DNA from: GCA-003244245 sp963822695
GTDB lineage: Bacteria; Actinomycetota; Actinomycetes; Mycobacteriales; Pseudonocardiaceae
Length of the DNA stretch: 64,000 bases
Assembly: GCA_963822695.1 (NCBI GenBank)
Contig: CAWGJH010000005.1
Span: 1 to 64,000 of the forward strand
Direction of reading: 5' to 3'
The notes under the pieces were generated by a model. It ran no database searches and had not been told where the DNA came from. It saw nothing but the letters and a program-made list of their open reading frames with translations. Shown here in pieces: positions 38,755 through 47,870 of this stretch (positions are counted from its first letter, which is position 1; each line of letters opens with the position of its first letter). A program made the translations under genes and the position numbers.

Positions 38755-40884
38755 TTGAGCGCGGGGGTCAGGACTATGGCAGCCGATGCCGCCGACCTGG
38801 AATTCGGCCTGGTCTGGGATTCCGACCAGGAGGGCTTCGAGGTGAGCCTGCGCTTTACGGACGAGTCTGGCGTGGACCAGCTGGCGCATCCGCGGGAGGC
38901 GGTCCACGTCGACTTGGCTGAGCTCAACCGACTCGTCGATGACGAGGAGGCCTACGGTGCGGCGCTCACGGCTATGGTGTTCAAGCAGGCGGAGATCAGA
39001 AATTTCTACCTCCAGACGATCGCCGTCGCTCAGACCGTACCGGTGCATCTCCGCATCCACCTCGACGGTCCGGCGCGCTTCCACAACGTGCGCTGGGAGT
39101 CGCTGCGGGAGCCCGGCGAAGCCGGACTACCCATCGCGACTACCTCGAATGTGCTGTTCTCTCGCTTTCTCAGCAGCATGGACTGGCGTCCGATCCCGGC
39201 TCGGACCGAGCGGGAGCACTGGGCCCTGGTGGTCATCGCGGCGCCGTCCGACCTGGCTGGGTACCAGCCAGGACGGCGACTATCCGCAGTGGACCTCGAA
39301 GGGGAGGTGGCGAGGGCTCGCAAGGCGCTTGCCGGGTACCAGCTCGTCGTGCTCGGCGGAAACGGGCAGGCAGCGATGGCCAACGTTGCGGCGCACCTCG
39401 ACCGGGCCGGCGAGGACTTCGAAGTCCTCTACCTGGTCGCGCATGGCGCGTTGATCGAGGACGTTCCCCGGCTCTACCTGGAAAGCTCCGACGGCACAGC
39501 CGACGTGATCGACGCCCGCCAGCTCGTCGAGCACTTCTGCGCCATCGAGCACAAGCCGACTCTGGCCATGCTGGTGTCCTGCCAGTCGGCCGAGGCAGGC
39601 GATGCGGCGACGAGCAGCGACGGCGGCGCATTGGTCGGGATCGGTCCCTGTCTCGCCGGTGCCGGCGTGCCCGCGGTGATCGCCATGCAGGGAAACGTCA
39701 CCGTGGCGACCGCGCACACGTTCGCGACGACGTTCTTCGAGGCGTTCGCCGAGTCGCCCATCGTCAACCGCGCCATGGCGAAGGCTCGGATGGCGGTGCG
39801 GGACCGGCCCGACTGGTGGATGCCGGTGCTGTTCTCGCGACTGCGATCGGGTCGGGCCTACTACGAGCCGGGTTTCACCAAACGTGGCGAGGAGACCTGG
39901 AAGACCCTCGTCCTCATGCTGTGCCAACGGAAGCTCACCCCGGTACTTGGTCCGGGGCTGACCGACAGCATCCTCGGCTCCCGTTCGGAAATCGCGCGGC
40001 GCTGGGTCCGTCGCTGGCAGATGCCGATCCACCTGCACGAGCAGGGCAACCTCGCGCGGGTCGCGCAGTACCTCCGGGTCGGCCGGGCGCCGGGAGTGGT
40101 TCGGACCTACCTCGACGAGTACCTGATGACGGACCTTCGGGAACGGCGGGAGAGCGCACACCCCGGCGACCCTCTCGCCGACCTACCTGCCGAGTTGTTC
40201 GACGGCCCCGACCCGGTACCGGCTATCCACGAGATCGGCAGATGTCTGCGGGAGCACGATCAGGGAGACCCCTACCGGGTGGCGGCCGCGCTGCAAGCGC
40301 CGGTGTTCGTCACGACCGGGTGGACCGATCTGCTGCAGCAGGCGATGCGCGCCAGAACTCCGGCCGTGCAGCCGAGGACCTTCTGCTTTCCGTGGTACCG
40401 CGGTGCGGAGTGGGTGGACATCGACGGGGTGGACGTTGCTGGGTGGGAAGCACCGACCGTTGAACGGCCGTGGGTATGCCACCTGTTCGGACGGCTGGAC
40501 CAGACGGGGTCACTCGTGCTCACCGAGGACGACTACTTCGCCTGGCTGAGCGCGTGGATCGCGCAACGACCGGGTATGCCGAACGCCCTGTCCGCGCTTT
40601 CCAAGTCGCTCACCTCGAAGTCGTTGCTATTCCTCGGATACCAACTCGGCGACTGGGATTTCCGAGTGGTGTTCCAGAGCATCAGGAGCTTCGGCGGCAG
40701 CGACCTGCTGCGTGAGAACCTGCATGTCGGAGTGCAACTGCGACCGGAGACCGAGAGCGTCGAGCCGGAGGCGGCGCAGCGGTACCTGGAGTCCTACTTC
40801 GGCAACGACAACGTGAGCATCTTCTGGTCGGATACCCGACGGTTCCTGGACGAGCTCCGCACGCGCCTCAAGTTGCCGACATGA
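38755..40884 (+). CDS. CHAT-domain caspase-like protease fused to SIR2-like domain
   Basis: A 709-aa protein. Residues about 150-365 form a CHAT (caspase-fold) domain: LYLVAHGALIED holds the catalytic His (about 230) and AMLVSCQSAEAGD the Cys (about 276). Residues about 385-650 resemble SIR2_2-type domains (KLTPVLGPGLTDSI, EIARRWVRRW, SLVLTEDDYFAWL, KSLLFLGYQLGDWDFRVVF). Two usual SIR2 positions are changed: the TTNYD-like motif reads VTTGWTDLL and the usual HG reads HLFG. Its stop overlaps the nSTAND gene (ATGA). Likely an effector of a conflict system. The TTG at 38755 is uncertain; a nearby ATG 21 bases later is possible. Confidence 0.85.
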   Translation: MSAGVRTMAADAADLEFGLVWDSDQEGFEVSLRFTDESGVDQLAHPREAVHVDLAELNRLVDDEEAYGAALTAMVFKQAEIRNFYLQTIAVAQTVPVHLRIHLDGPARFHNVRWESLREPGEAGLPIATTSNVLFSRFLSSMDWRPIPARTEREHWALVVIAAPSDLAGYQPGRRLSAVDLEGEVARARKALAGYQLVVLGGNGQAAMANVAAHLDRAGEDFEVLYLVAHGALIEDVPRLYLESSDGTADVIDARQLVEHFCAIEHKPTLAMLVSCQSAEAGDAATSSDGGALVGIGPCLAGAGVPAVIAMQGNVTVATAHTFATTFFEAFAESPIVNRAMAKARMAVRDRPDWWMPVLFSRLRSGRAYYEPGFTKRGEETWKTLVLMLCQRKLTPVLGPGLTDSILGSRSEIARRWVRRWQMPIHLHEQGNLARVAQYLRVGRAPGVVRTYLDEYLMTDLRERRESAHPGDPLADLPAELFDGPDPVPAIHEIGRCLREHDQGDPYRVAAALQAPVFVTTGWTDLLQQAMRARTPAVQPRTFCFPWYRGAEWVDIDGVDVAGWEAPTVERPWVCHLFGRLDQTGSLVLTEDDYFAWLSAWIAQRPGMPNALSALSKSLTSKSLLFLGYQLGDWDFRVVFQSIRSFGGSDLLRENLHVGVQLRPETESVEPEAAQRYLESYFGNDNVSIFWSDTRRFLDELRTRLKLPT

Positions 40885-42344
40885 TCACCGACAGGTCACC
40901 TTCAGCGGTGGTGCGCCCACGCAATCCGTATGTGGGGCCGCGCGCATTTCGTGAGCGGGAGACGTTGCCGAACCGGGAGCGCGCGGCGCGCGAGCTGACC
41001 GACCTGGTGATCGCGGAAAGGGTGGTACTGCTGCACGCGCCCTCGGGTGCGGGCAAGACCTCCTTGATCCAAGCTGCCGTCTCGGGCCTGCTGACCGACG
41101 AGGGCTTCCACCCCACCAAAGCCACCCGGGTTGACCGCCCGCTCCCGGACGGGGTCACCCCGGCCAACCGCTACGTGTTCAGCGTCGCACTGGATTTGCT
41201 CGGGTCCAGCGGGGTCAGCCCCGCCGAGCTCGCCGGGAAGACGTTGTCGGATGTCCTCGCCGCGCTGCCACCGGTCACGGGGCGGCGGGTGCTGGTGCTC
41301 GACCAGATCGAGGAGATCCTCACCCTCGACCCCACGGACTGGGAGAACAAGGAGGAATTCTTCCGTCAGCTCGGTCGGGTGCTCCGTGACGGCACCCAAT
41401 GGGCGCTGCTCGCCATGCGCGAGAACTACATGGGCGGTCTGGACCAGTACGTGCGGTTCCTGCCCGGCCAGCTCCGCAGCCGATACCGCCTGGACTTCCT
41501 GCTCCACGAGGAGGCCCTGGCGGCAATGCAGAAGCCCGCCAGGTCGCAGGGCGTGACGTTCGAAGACGACGCCGCTCGCGAACTGGTGCACATGCTGGCC
41601 GATACCCGGGTGGATCGACCGGGTGCGGATATCGTCACGCGACGATCCCGCTATGTCGAGCCGTTCCAGCTCCAGGTCGTGTGCCGCCAGCTGTGGAAGG
41701 ACGTCCGGGAACTGCGAGGGGACAACTTCCCAGTGATCCAACTGACCGACGTGCAGAAGGTGGACATTGGGGGCGCCCTCGGCCGGTACTACAGAAAGGC
41801 GATGGACGACGTCGAGAAACGGTACAAGGTGGACCAGCGGATCGTGCGCGACTGGTTCGAGGATGATCTGATCACCCTGCACCGGTTCCGCAGCCCGACC
41901 ACGCGGTCCCCGGTGCCCGGCGAGCCCGGAGACCAGATCCTGAACCGCCTGATGGACGTCTACCTGATCCGGGGCGACAGTCGCGCGGGGACAATGTGGT
42001 ACGAGCTCGCACACGATCGGCTGATCGATGCAGTGCTGGACGAGAACGATGCGTGGCGGAACGCTCACCTTCTTAGCTGGCAGGTGGCCGCGCACGAGTG
42101 GCGGCGAAAGGGCCGGCAGAAGGAGTACCTGCTGTCCGCCGCCGACCTGCGGCACGCTCCGTCGCCGGCCTCGCGGGACCTGACCGATCACGAGCGCGAG
42201 TTCCTCCGGCAGTCCTACGACGAGGTCCGCACGAGATGGCAGCGCCTGAAGCTCCGGCTGGCGCTCACGATGCTGCCGCTCGTTACCGCAATTGCCCTGA
42301 TCGAACTGATCATCCTCGTACTGCATCACATCGACGTTTTGTGA
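40881..42344 (+). CDS. nSTAND-type AAA/STAND NTPase with C-terminal membrane helix
   Basis: A 487-aa protein. NPYVGPRAFRERE is the typical nSTAND1 N-terminal signature. LLHAPSGAGKTSLIQAA is Walker A (Lys about 59) and RRVLVLDQIEEIL is Walker B (Asp about 141). YELAHDRLIDAVL is the winged-helix region seen in these NTPases. A single hydrophobic helix (ALTMLPLVTAIALIELIILV) lies at the C-terminus, so the protein is probably membrane tethered. Such NTPases act as nucleotide-dependent sensors or switches for linked effectors; here they are CHAT and C25-like proteases. Confidence 0.87.
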   Translation: MITDRSPSAVVRPRNPYVGPRAFRERETLPNRERAARELTDLVIAERVVLLHAPSGAGKTSLIQAAVSGLLTDEGFHPTKATRVDRPLPDGVTPANRYVFSVALDLLGSSGVSPAELAGKTLSDVLAALPPVTGRRVLVLDQIEEILTLDPTDWENKEEFFRQLGRVLRDGTQWALLAMRENYMGGLDQYVRFLPGQLRSRYRLDFLLHEEALAAMQKPARSQGVTFEDDAARELVHMLADTRVDRPGADIVTRRSRYVEPFQLQVVCRQLWKDVRELRGDNFPVIQLTDVQKVDIGGALGRYYRKAMDDVEKRYKVDQRIVRDWFEDDLITLHRFRSPTTRSPVPGEPGDQILNRLMDVYLIRGDSRAGTMWYELAHDRLIDAVLDENDAWRNAHLLSWQVAAHEWRRKGRQKEYLLSAADLRHAPSPASRDLTDHEREFLRQSYDEVRTRWQRLKLRLALTMLPLVTAIALIELIILVLHHIDVL

Positions 42345-42363
42345 GCCTTGCAAGGAGCTGTCC

Positions 42364-43743
42364 ATGGACGTCGAGATGGTCACCTTCAATGGGGTCAACG
42401 CAGCAACGGGTGGGTACCTGTTCCCGCCGGTGCCGGTCACCGAGCTGTCGCGAAAGGCCCGGGACGCGACGCTGGACACTCCCTATATGCGGTTGATGAA
42501 GCGCCGGAACGCGGCGGCCGAGGACCACTTCGGGGTGATGTTCGGCGTGGACCCCGACGATCTCGCTCAGACGGGATGGGGGCTGGTGTTCGTCGATGGC
42601 ACGAACCCCGCGGTGCTGGACGCCCTCCGGCCGTTGCGCGTGCTGCGCAGCGATCAGGCCGGCACGCGGTACCGCGAGTTGGTTCTGAAACCGGGCGAAC
42701 AGGCCGAGGACTTCCTCTGGCGCCACGGTATGGGTCGGCCGGATCCCGCCGACCCCCGCAAGGTGCCCTACTACCTGCTCATCATCGGTGACGCCGAGCG
42801 GATCCCGTTCTCCTTCCAATACGAGCTCGACGTGCAGTACGCGGTGGGCCGCCTCGACTTCGACGAACCCGCTGACTTCGCCGCCTACGCCGCGGCCGTC
42901 GTCGCAGCCGAGTCGAGACCGGCCCGCGACGATCCGCTGCCGATCCACCTGTTCGGCACCCGCAACGCCGGGGACACCGCGACCGCCCTGAGCGCATCCC
43001 GGCTGCTCGAGCCGCTGCGCGACGAACTGCTCGAGCTGTCCCCCCATTCGGCCATCAGCACCGACATCGGGGAGGGCGCGACCCGCGAACGCCTCGACGA
43101 GCTGTTGTCCGACGAGTCCGCCGCCCCCGTGCTCTTCACAGCCACCCACGGCCTCGGGCGTTCGGACGGCGACTCGCGCGACACCCGGGGCGCGTTGGTG
43201 TGCCAGGACTGGCCGGGTCCGCTGGGACGAGCGGGACCGGTGGCACCGGGACACTACCTGGCCGCGGCGGACGTGTCGATGGACCGGGCACTCGGTCCCC
43301 GGATCGTCTTCGCCTTCGCCTGCTACAGCGCCGGAGCCCCCGCCACCTCGGACGTCTCGACCACGCCGGAACCGGGCGGGACGTCCTACGTGGCTCGGCT
43401 ACCCCAGCGGATGCTCGCCAACAGGGAGCGCCCGGTGCTCGCCTTCGTCGGACATGTCGACCGGGCCTGGGGTTACTCGTTCCTGTGGCAGGGCGCCGAC
43501 TCGCAGATCACGGCGATGCTCAGCACGATGCTCTCGATCTCGGAAGGTCACCGGCTCGGCAACGCCATGGAGTACCTCAACGTGAGGTGGGCCGCCATCG
43601 CTACCGACCTCACGTCCCGGCTGGACGCGCTGCGTCGCTTCGGAAAGCTCATCGAGGACCCGCAGCTGGCGTGGCTCTGGACGGCAAGCAACGACGCACG
43701 GAACTACGTAGTGATCGGCGATCCGGCCGTGCGGGCGTGGTAA
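42364..43743 (+). CDS. Caspase-clan (C25/gingipain- or CHAT-like) cysteine protease
   Basis: A 459-aa protein, start supported by AAGGAG. YYLLIIGDAERIPFSFQYEL followed by DVQYAVGRLDF recalls the N-terminal subdomain of C25 peptidases. VLFTATHGLGRSDGD supplies the His (about 262) and VFAFACYSAGAP the Cys (about 320). Both sit in the strand-loop context of clan CD enzymes. There is no signal peptide, so it is intracellular. It sits 19 bases after the nSTAND gene and is a second protease effector or processor in the same operon. Confidence 0.78.
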   Translation: MDVEMVTFNGVNAATGGYLFPPVPVTELSRKARDATLDTPYMRLMKRRNAAAEDHFGVMFGVDPDDLAQTGWGLVFVDGTNPAVLDALRPLRVLRSDQAGTRYRELVLKPGEQAEDFLWRHGMGRPDPADPRKVPYYLLIIGDAERIPFSFQYELDVQYAVGRLDFDEPADFAAYAAAVVAAESRPARDDPLPIHLFGTRNAGDTATALSASRLLEPLRDELLELSPHSAISTDIGEGATRERLDELLSDESAAPVLFTATHGLGRSDGDSRDTRGALVCQDWPGPLGRAGPVAPGHYLAAADVSMDRALGPRIVFAFACYSAGAPATSDVSTTPEPGGTSYVARLPQRMLANRERPVLAFVGHVDRAWGYSFLWQGADSQITAMLSTMLSISEGHRLGNAMEYLNVRWAAIATDLTSRLDALRRFGKLIEDPQLAWLWTASNDARNYVVIGDPAVRAW

Positions 43744-43771
43744 GCCCGCGTCAGCGGTCGAGGAGGTTGCA

Positions 43772-45116
43772 ATGGCAGTTGCAATGGCATTGGAGACCGT
43801 GCCGGGTCATGACGCCACGTACCACCTGGTGTCCTACGACGCACGGGGACGCGAACGGCAGGAGGTGGATGGCCGGTATAGCGACGCGGTCCTGAGCGCG
43901 GCGACGACCAGCGACCCCACCGACGTGTTCGTCTTCAGCCACGGCTGGAACGGCGACGTCCCCGCCGCCCGTCGGCAGTATGGCACCTGGGTCGCGACGA
44001 TGCTGGAGTGCGCGGCGGACCGAGACCTGCTGGCGACGGCGCCGGGCGGGTTCCGGCCGATGCTGGTGGGGCTGCACTGGCCGAGCAAGGCCTGGGGCGA
44101 CGAGGAGTTCGGTCAGGCGTCGTTCGGCATCGCGGAGACGGCCGGCCCGGCACTCGACGTAGATGCCGTGATTGACCTCTTCACCAGTCGCCTGGCCAAC
44201 ACCTCGAGCACACGAGATGCGGTGCGCACTATCGTCAAGGCGGCCCTGCGGGACGCGGCACCGCGCAGCCTGCCCGGCCCGGTACGGCAGGCGTACCACG
44301 TGATCGACGCGGACGCCGGAATCGGCGCGACCGGCGAGGGAACCGCTCCGGGAGACGATCGCGAGCCGTTCGATCCGGAGCGCATGTACCAGGGATGCCT
44401 GCGGGCGGAGGCCGTATCTTTCGGCGAGCTCTCGCTCGGCGGCATCCTGGCGCCGCTGCGGGTGCTGACCTTCTGGCAGATGAAAGGCCGCGCACGCACC
44501 TTCGGGGGAGACCGGCGCGGCAGGCCTGCTTGGCAGCCTGCAGCAGGCATGTCCGGACACACGGTTCCACTTGATGGGGCACAGCTTCGGCTGCATCGTC
44601 GTGGCGGCAGCGCTGGCCGGACCACCTGGCTCACCGAAACGTCAACCCGTCAGCACGCTGACGCTCGTGCAGGGCGCCATGTCGCTGTGGTCGTTCTGCT
44701 CGAGCATTCCGAACACGGCGGACCGGCAGGGCTACTTCCGGCGAATCGTGGCCGACTCACTCGTCACCGGACCGACAGTGATCACGACATCAGTGCACGA
44801 TCGAGCGGTGGGCATGTTCTACCCGCTCGGGGCATGGTCCGGCCGTCAAGTTGACTACGGCGTTAACGAACTGCCGAAATACGGCGGCATCGGCATACAT
44901 GGAATCCGGGGCCCCGACGTAGCGGTGGTGAACGACATGCTCGGCCGCGTCGACACCACCTACGACCTGGTAGCCGGGCGTGTCCACAACCTGGACGCCC
45001 GCGACGTCATCGCCCTGGGCAGTGGACTTTCGGGCGCGCACAACGATATCTGCCATCCCGAGGTCGCGCACGCCATCTGGCAGGCTGTCGCGGTGGACGC
45101 ACGCGCACCGCAATAG
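43772..45116 (+). pseudogene. Alpha/beta hydrolase (lipase-like), one-base frameshift
   Basis: GAGGAGG precedes the ATG. The first part reads VFVFSHGWNGDVPAARRQYG (oxyanion region) and PMLVGLHWPSKAWGDEEF. In a G run near 44504-44508 one extra base breaks the frame. Removing it joins GRARTFG to ETGAAGLLGSLQQACPDT and FHLMGHSFGCIVVAAALAG (nucleophile elbow GHSFG), continuing to 45116 for a total of about 448 aa. The homopolymer context suggests either phase variation, real inactivation or a sequencing error. Fourth gene of the CHAT/nSTAND operon; substrates could be lipids or peptides. Confidence 0.8.
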
Positions 45117-45152
45117 GCCGAGCTCAACAGGGCCAACAGGGCGGGACTGAGT

Positions 45153-45920
45153 CTAGAGGGTGATGAACTGTAGGCCGCGGTCCCTGAGCGTGGGCAGCAC
45201 GGTGCGCAGCGACTCGATGGTCTCCGCGCGATTGCCACCGCCGTCGTGGCATAGCAGGATGTCGCCCGGCTGCGCGGCGAGCAGCCGCCTAGTGACTAGC
45301 GCGGTGCCTGGCCGTGACCAGTCCCGGGGGTCAATGTCCCAGCCCAGGGGCACCATCTGCAGATTCTGTACGGTAGAGATCACCGCCGCTGACCAGTCCC
45401 CGCCGGGTGATCGGAACAGTGCCGGTGCCACCCCGCCGGCATCGGTGATGGCCGACTGGGCGTCGGCGATCTGCTGACGGATCGCCCCTGGCCCCCCGCT
45501 GCTGAAGGGCTGCGGATGGGTCATGCTGTGATTGGTCACGCCGTGGCCCTCGGCGACGATCCTCTTGACGAGACTGGGGTAGGCATGTGCCTGCGCACCG
45601 ATCAATGAAAAGGTCGCCCGGATCCCGTTGCGCTGGAGCAGGTCGAGCATCTGTGGCGTCCACAGCGGGTGGGGTCCATCGTCGATAGTCAATGCGACAG
45701 CGTCCCGCGGCGCCGTAAGCAGCACGTCGCGGACCCGGCTGGCCGGCCTGACCGCAGTGCGGACCACCGCCGGATCACCACCGCTGGCGGCCGCAGCGGC
45801 GACGGTGTGTCCCGGTGGGCCAATGGCCAGCCCCCCCGCTACCGCCATAGTCTGGGTGGCCCACCCGAGTATCCGGCGTCGAGAGACCTTCCGCGCTTGC
45901 CCGATCACCCAGTCTCCCAC
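45153..45920 (-). CDS. Secreted polysaccharide deacetylase (NodB/CE4)
   Basis: A 255-aa protein with a Tat-like signal (SRRRILGWATQTMAVAGGLA). The CE4 motifs are all visible: ALTIDDGPHP (motif 1), NHSMTHPQPF (motif 2, metal His pair), FRSPGGDWS (motif 3), DIDPRDWSRPG (motif 4) and LLCHDGGGNR (motif 5). It probably removes N-acetyl groups from peptidoglycan or another amino-sugar polymer. Convergent with the conflict operon, 36 bases away. Confidence 0.93.
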   Translation of the reverse strand: MGDWVIGQARKVSRRRILGWATQTMAVAGGLAIGPPGHTVAAAAASGGDPAVVRTAVRPASRVRDVLLTAPRDAVALTIDDGPHPLWTPQMLDLLQRNGIRATFSLIGAQAHAYPSLVKRIVAEGHGVTNHSMTHPQPFSSGGPGAIRQQIADAQSAITDAGGVAPALFRSPGGDWSAAVISTVQNLQMVPLGWDIDPRDWSRPGTALVTRRLLAAQPGDILLCHDGGGNRAETIESLRTVLPTLRDRGLQFITL

Positions 45921-46283
45921 TCCTCGGATCCATCACACCGCCCGAGACTGCCAGGAGGCTGGTCCGCTGCTCTGCTGCTCTGCGTGCGGTGTCGGTAACG
46001 CGAAAGGCCCAGCAACGTCGTGCAGACCAGCGATTATCCCCCGGTGGTCAACCCGGTCAGGTGCCGCCCTGGCGCTAGTCCGCCGCGCCAGGGCGGCTCT
46101 TGGGGTACCGTCGAGATACAGATACGGCGGAAACCTGCCGTCAGATACATACTGGCTGGTCAGCGATCTGTTGACAGTAGATCAGCCGCCCATCGCACCG
46201 CTGTTAGCTGAGTACGCCGTGCCCGCCGTGCCTCGACACTGCTACCGGGGGCGCATGTCCATGACGTCAACTGACTGCCCCTG
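45921..46283. other. Intergenic region, nothing recognised
   Basis: Open frames on the plus strand read Arg/Pro/Ser-rich without domain features. No hairpin or tRNA is seen. Confidence 0.35.
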
Positions 46284-46652
46284 CTAGAGCTTGGGCTCGT
46301 ACGTCAGCACGATGGCACGGATACCAGCAGCCTCGTGCACGACTTGGGCCAGCTCCAGAGTGGCGGCGTCCAGCGCGCCGGCCCGAGCGGCGAGCGTGCC
46401 TACGTCCAAGGCGTTCATCGAGGTTAGTGACAGAACCTGCAAGGGCCCCTCGGAGTCTTCCACCAGCCAACTCAGCTCGCGATGCTGATCAGCCAGTTCG
46501 ACAGCGGCGATCGCGAGAGACAACGCCGAAGCCACCAAGATCCGGCCATCGGTAATGGCCTCCACTACAAAGGCTTGGGCACGCCGCGTCAGCTCACGTT
46601 CGTACGCCACCAATACCGAGGCATCCAAGAGCAGGGGGCGGGAATTGGTCAC
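46284..46652 (-). CDS. PIN-domain toxin (VapC-like)
   Basis: A 122-aa protein. RPLLLDASVLVAYE contains the first catalytic Asp of PIN nucleases, an acidic ELADQHREL segment lies in the middle, and LDAATLELAQVVHEAAGIRA precedes AIVLTYEPKL. Its start overlaps the end of the upstream minus-strand gene (ATGA-type), the usual antitoxin-toxin layout. PIN toxins cut tRNA or rRNA. The later acidic residues are less clear than in canonical VapC, so activity is not certain. Confidence 0.65.
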   Translation of the reverse strand: MTNSRPLLLDASVLVAYERELTRRAQAFVVEAITDGRILVASALSLAIAAVELADQHRELSWLVEDSEGPLQVLSLTSMNALDVGTLAARAGALDAATLELAQVVHEAAGIRAIVLTYEPKL

Positions 46653-46939
46653 GCGGTGTGGCCAGACCCAAGCTGGTCGATCTGATCAAGGACGTTTCGG
46701 GCCTCTACGGCTGCGGCCCGATACTCCGCTGATGTGGGGTCGATACCCCGTCGCCGCAGCAGCTCAGCAGCGATCTGCTCACGATGTTCGTAGACCACAC
46801 GTGCACCAGGAATGTGCTGGTCGATTTCGGCCTGCGGCAGCTCAGCCAACTCCTCGGCCGGCACATGCTCCCGCGCCGCCAACCGGCCCACCACGTACCG
46901 GTCGGCGTCCGACAGACCCGCGAACGCCGATGGTGTCAT
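46649..46939 (-). CDS. Putative antitoxin paired with PIN protein
   Basis: About 96 aa from an ATG at 46939 (MTPSAFAGLSDADRY). The longer open frame upstream reads as non-coding. SDADRYVVGRLAAREHVPAE and EIDQHIPGARVVYEHREQIA are helical and acidic, then AEYRAAAVEARNVLDQIDQL. The small acidic protein immediately upstream of and overlapping a PIN gene is taken as its antitoxin. No DNA-binding motif is certain. Confidence 0.55.
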   Translation of the reverse strand: MTPSAFAGLSDADRYVVGRLAAREHVPAEELAELPQAEIDQHIPGARVVYEHREQIAAELLRRRGIDPTSAEYRAAAVEARNVLDQIDQLGSGHTA

Positions 46940-47332
46940 GGTGTCATGGTAGCCGGGCCTAGCCTGCTCGTCCTCGTCGTGGCGACCGGCGCTACCAGGC
47001 CCCGGCTTTTCAGTGCCGGCAGTAGCTCGGCCACTCTGAAGGGCACCTCGAGTGCGTCGATGCCGCGTCCGCAGACGAGCAGCACCCCGTACAGCGGTTG
47101 CGCCGAGGTTGATCTTGATTGGTCTGGCGGCGGTGGGTGACCTTGGAACGGCGGCCATCAACCCAGCCCCTCCCCACCGAGATCAACCCACCGATCATCC
47201 CAGCCGCAGACGGCCTGACCAAGTTGACAATGCCGTTGGTTGATCAGTAGCTGTGGCGCCGGGACGAGTCACGCGCGGGGCGATCGGGGACTCAGGAGAG
47301 GGTGGTTCGGCCCCGCTGATACGGTGATCGGT

Positions 47333-47557
47333 ATGGCAACTCGTAAGGTCACCCTGTCGCTTGACGTGACCGCTCTGGGCCTGGCGGAACGCGCCGCCGC
47401 CCGGGAGGGCATGTCGATGTCCGCCTGGTTGTCCCGATCCGCCCGTCGGGAGGCGGTACGCACGGGCGCTGGCCCGGTTGGTGATGTGCTTGCCGACGCG
47501 CTGGCTGATGAGGTGGAGCTGATCGAGGCGCAGAGGCACATGCGTGCTGCGGGGTGA
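47333..47557 (+). CDS. Ribbon-helix-helix antitoxin (MazE-like)
   Basis: Seventy-four residues from MATRKVTLSLDVTAL. The beta strand KVTLSLDV followed by helices LAERAAAREGMSMSAWLS and SRSARREAVRTGAGP is a typical RHH DNA-binding antitoxin. The downstream toxin gene overlaps by 14 bases. Confidence 0.7.
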   Translation: MATRKVTLSLDVTALGLAERAAAREGMSMSAWLSRSARREAVRTGAGPVGDVLADALADEVELIEAQRHMRAAG

Positions 47558-47840
47558 GATCTGGTCCTACGTCCCCCAAGGTTCCCCCCGTCAGCCGCTG
47601 GTCGTGATCGTGTCCAGCGACGGGATCAACCAGTCGCCGCGGCCGTGGTTACTCGGCGCTCCGGTCACGCCGGAGGACCCGCGGGACATCCTGGCGGTAC
47701 CTGTCGAAGGCCGCGGCTGGGTGTCAGCGGGCAACTTGTCGCGCTGCTACCGCGGGTGGCTGCGGGAACGTGTCGGTGAGCTGGACCCGCCCACCCTGGA
47801 GCGGCTTGCCGCCGCCCTACGCGCCGCCCTCGATCTATGA
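47544..47840 (+). CDS. PemK/MazF-family endoribonuclease toxin
   Basis: A 98-aa protein starting at GTG. LRGEIWSYVPQGSPRQPLVV, VIVSSDGIN and ILAVPVEGRGWVSAGNLSR match the MazF fold: an N-terminal strand with GEIW, a central RxPLVVIVSS-like segment and the C-terminal Leu-rich helix. It would cleave mRNA when released from the RHH antitoxin encoded just upstream. Confidence 0.82.
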   Translation: MLRGEIWSYVPQGSPRQPLVVIVSSDGINQSPRPWLLGAPVTPEDPRDILAVPVEGRGWVSAGNLSRCYRGWLRERVGELDPPTLERLAAALRAALDL

Positions 47841-47870
47841 CGCTCCTGAGGGCCCCTCCCCCCGAAGCCA

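Noticed and set aside
39280..40161. Long minus-strand frame opposite the CHAT gene
   Set aside because: Antisense shadow of the CHAT-SIR2 protein in GC-rich DNA; no motif.
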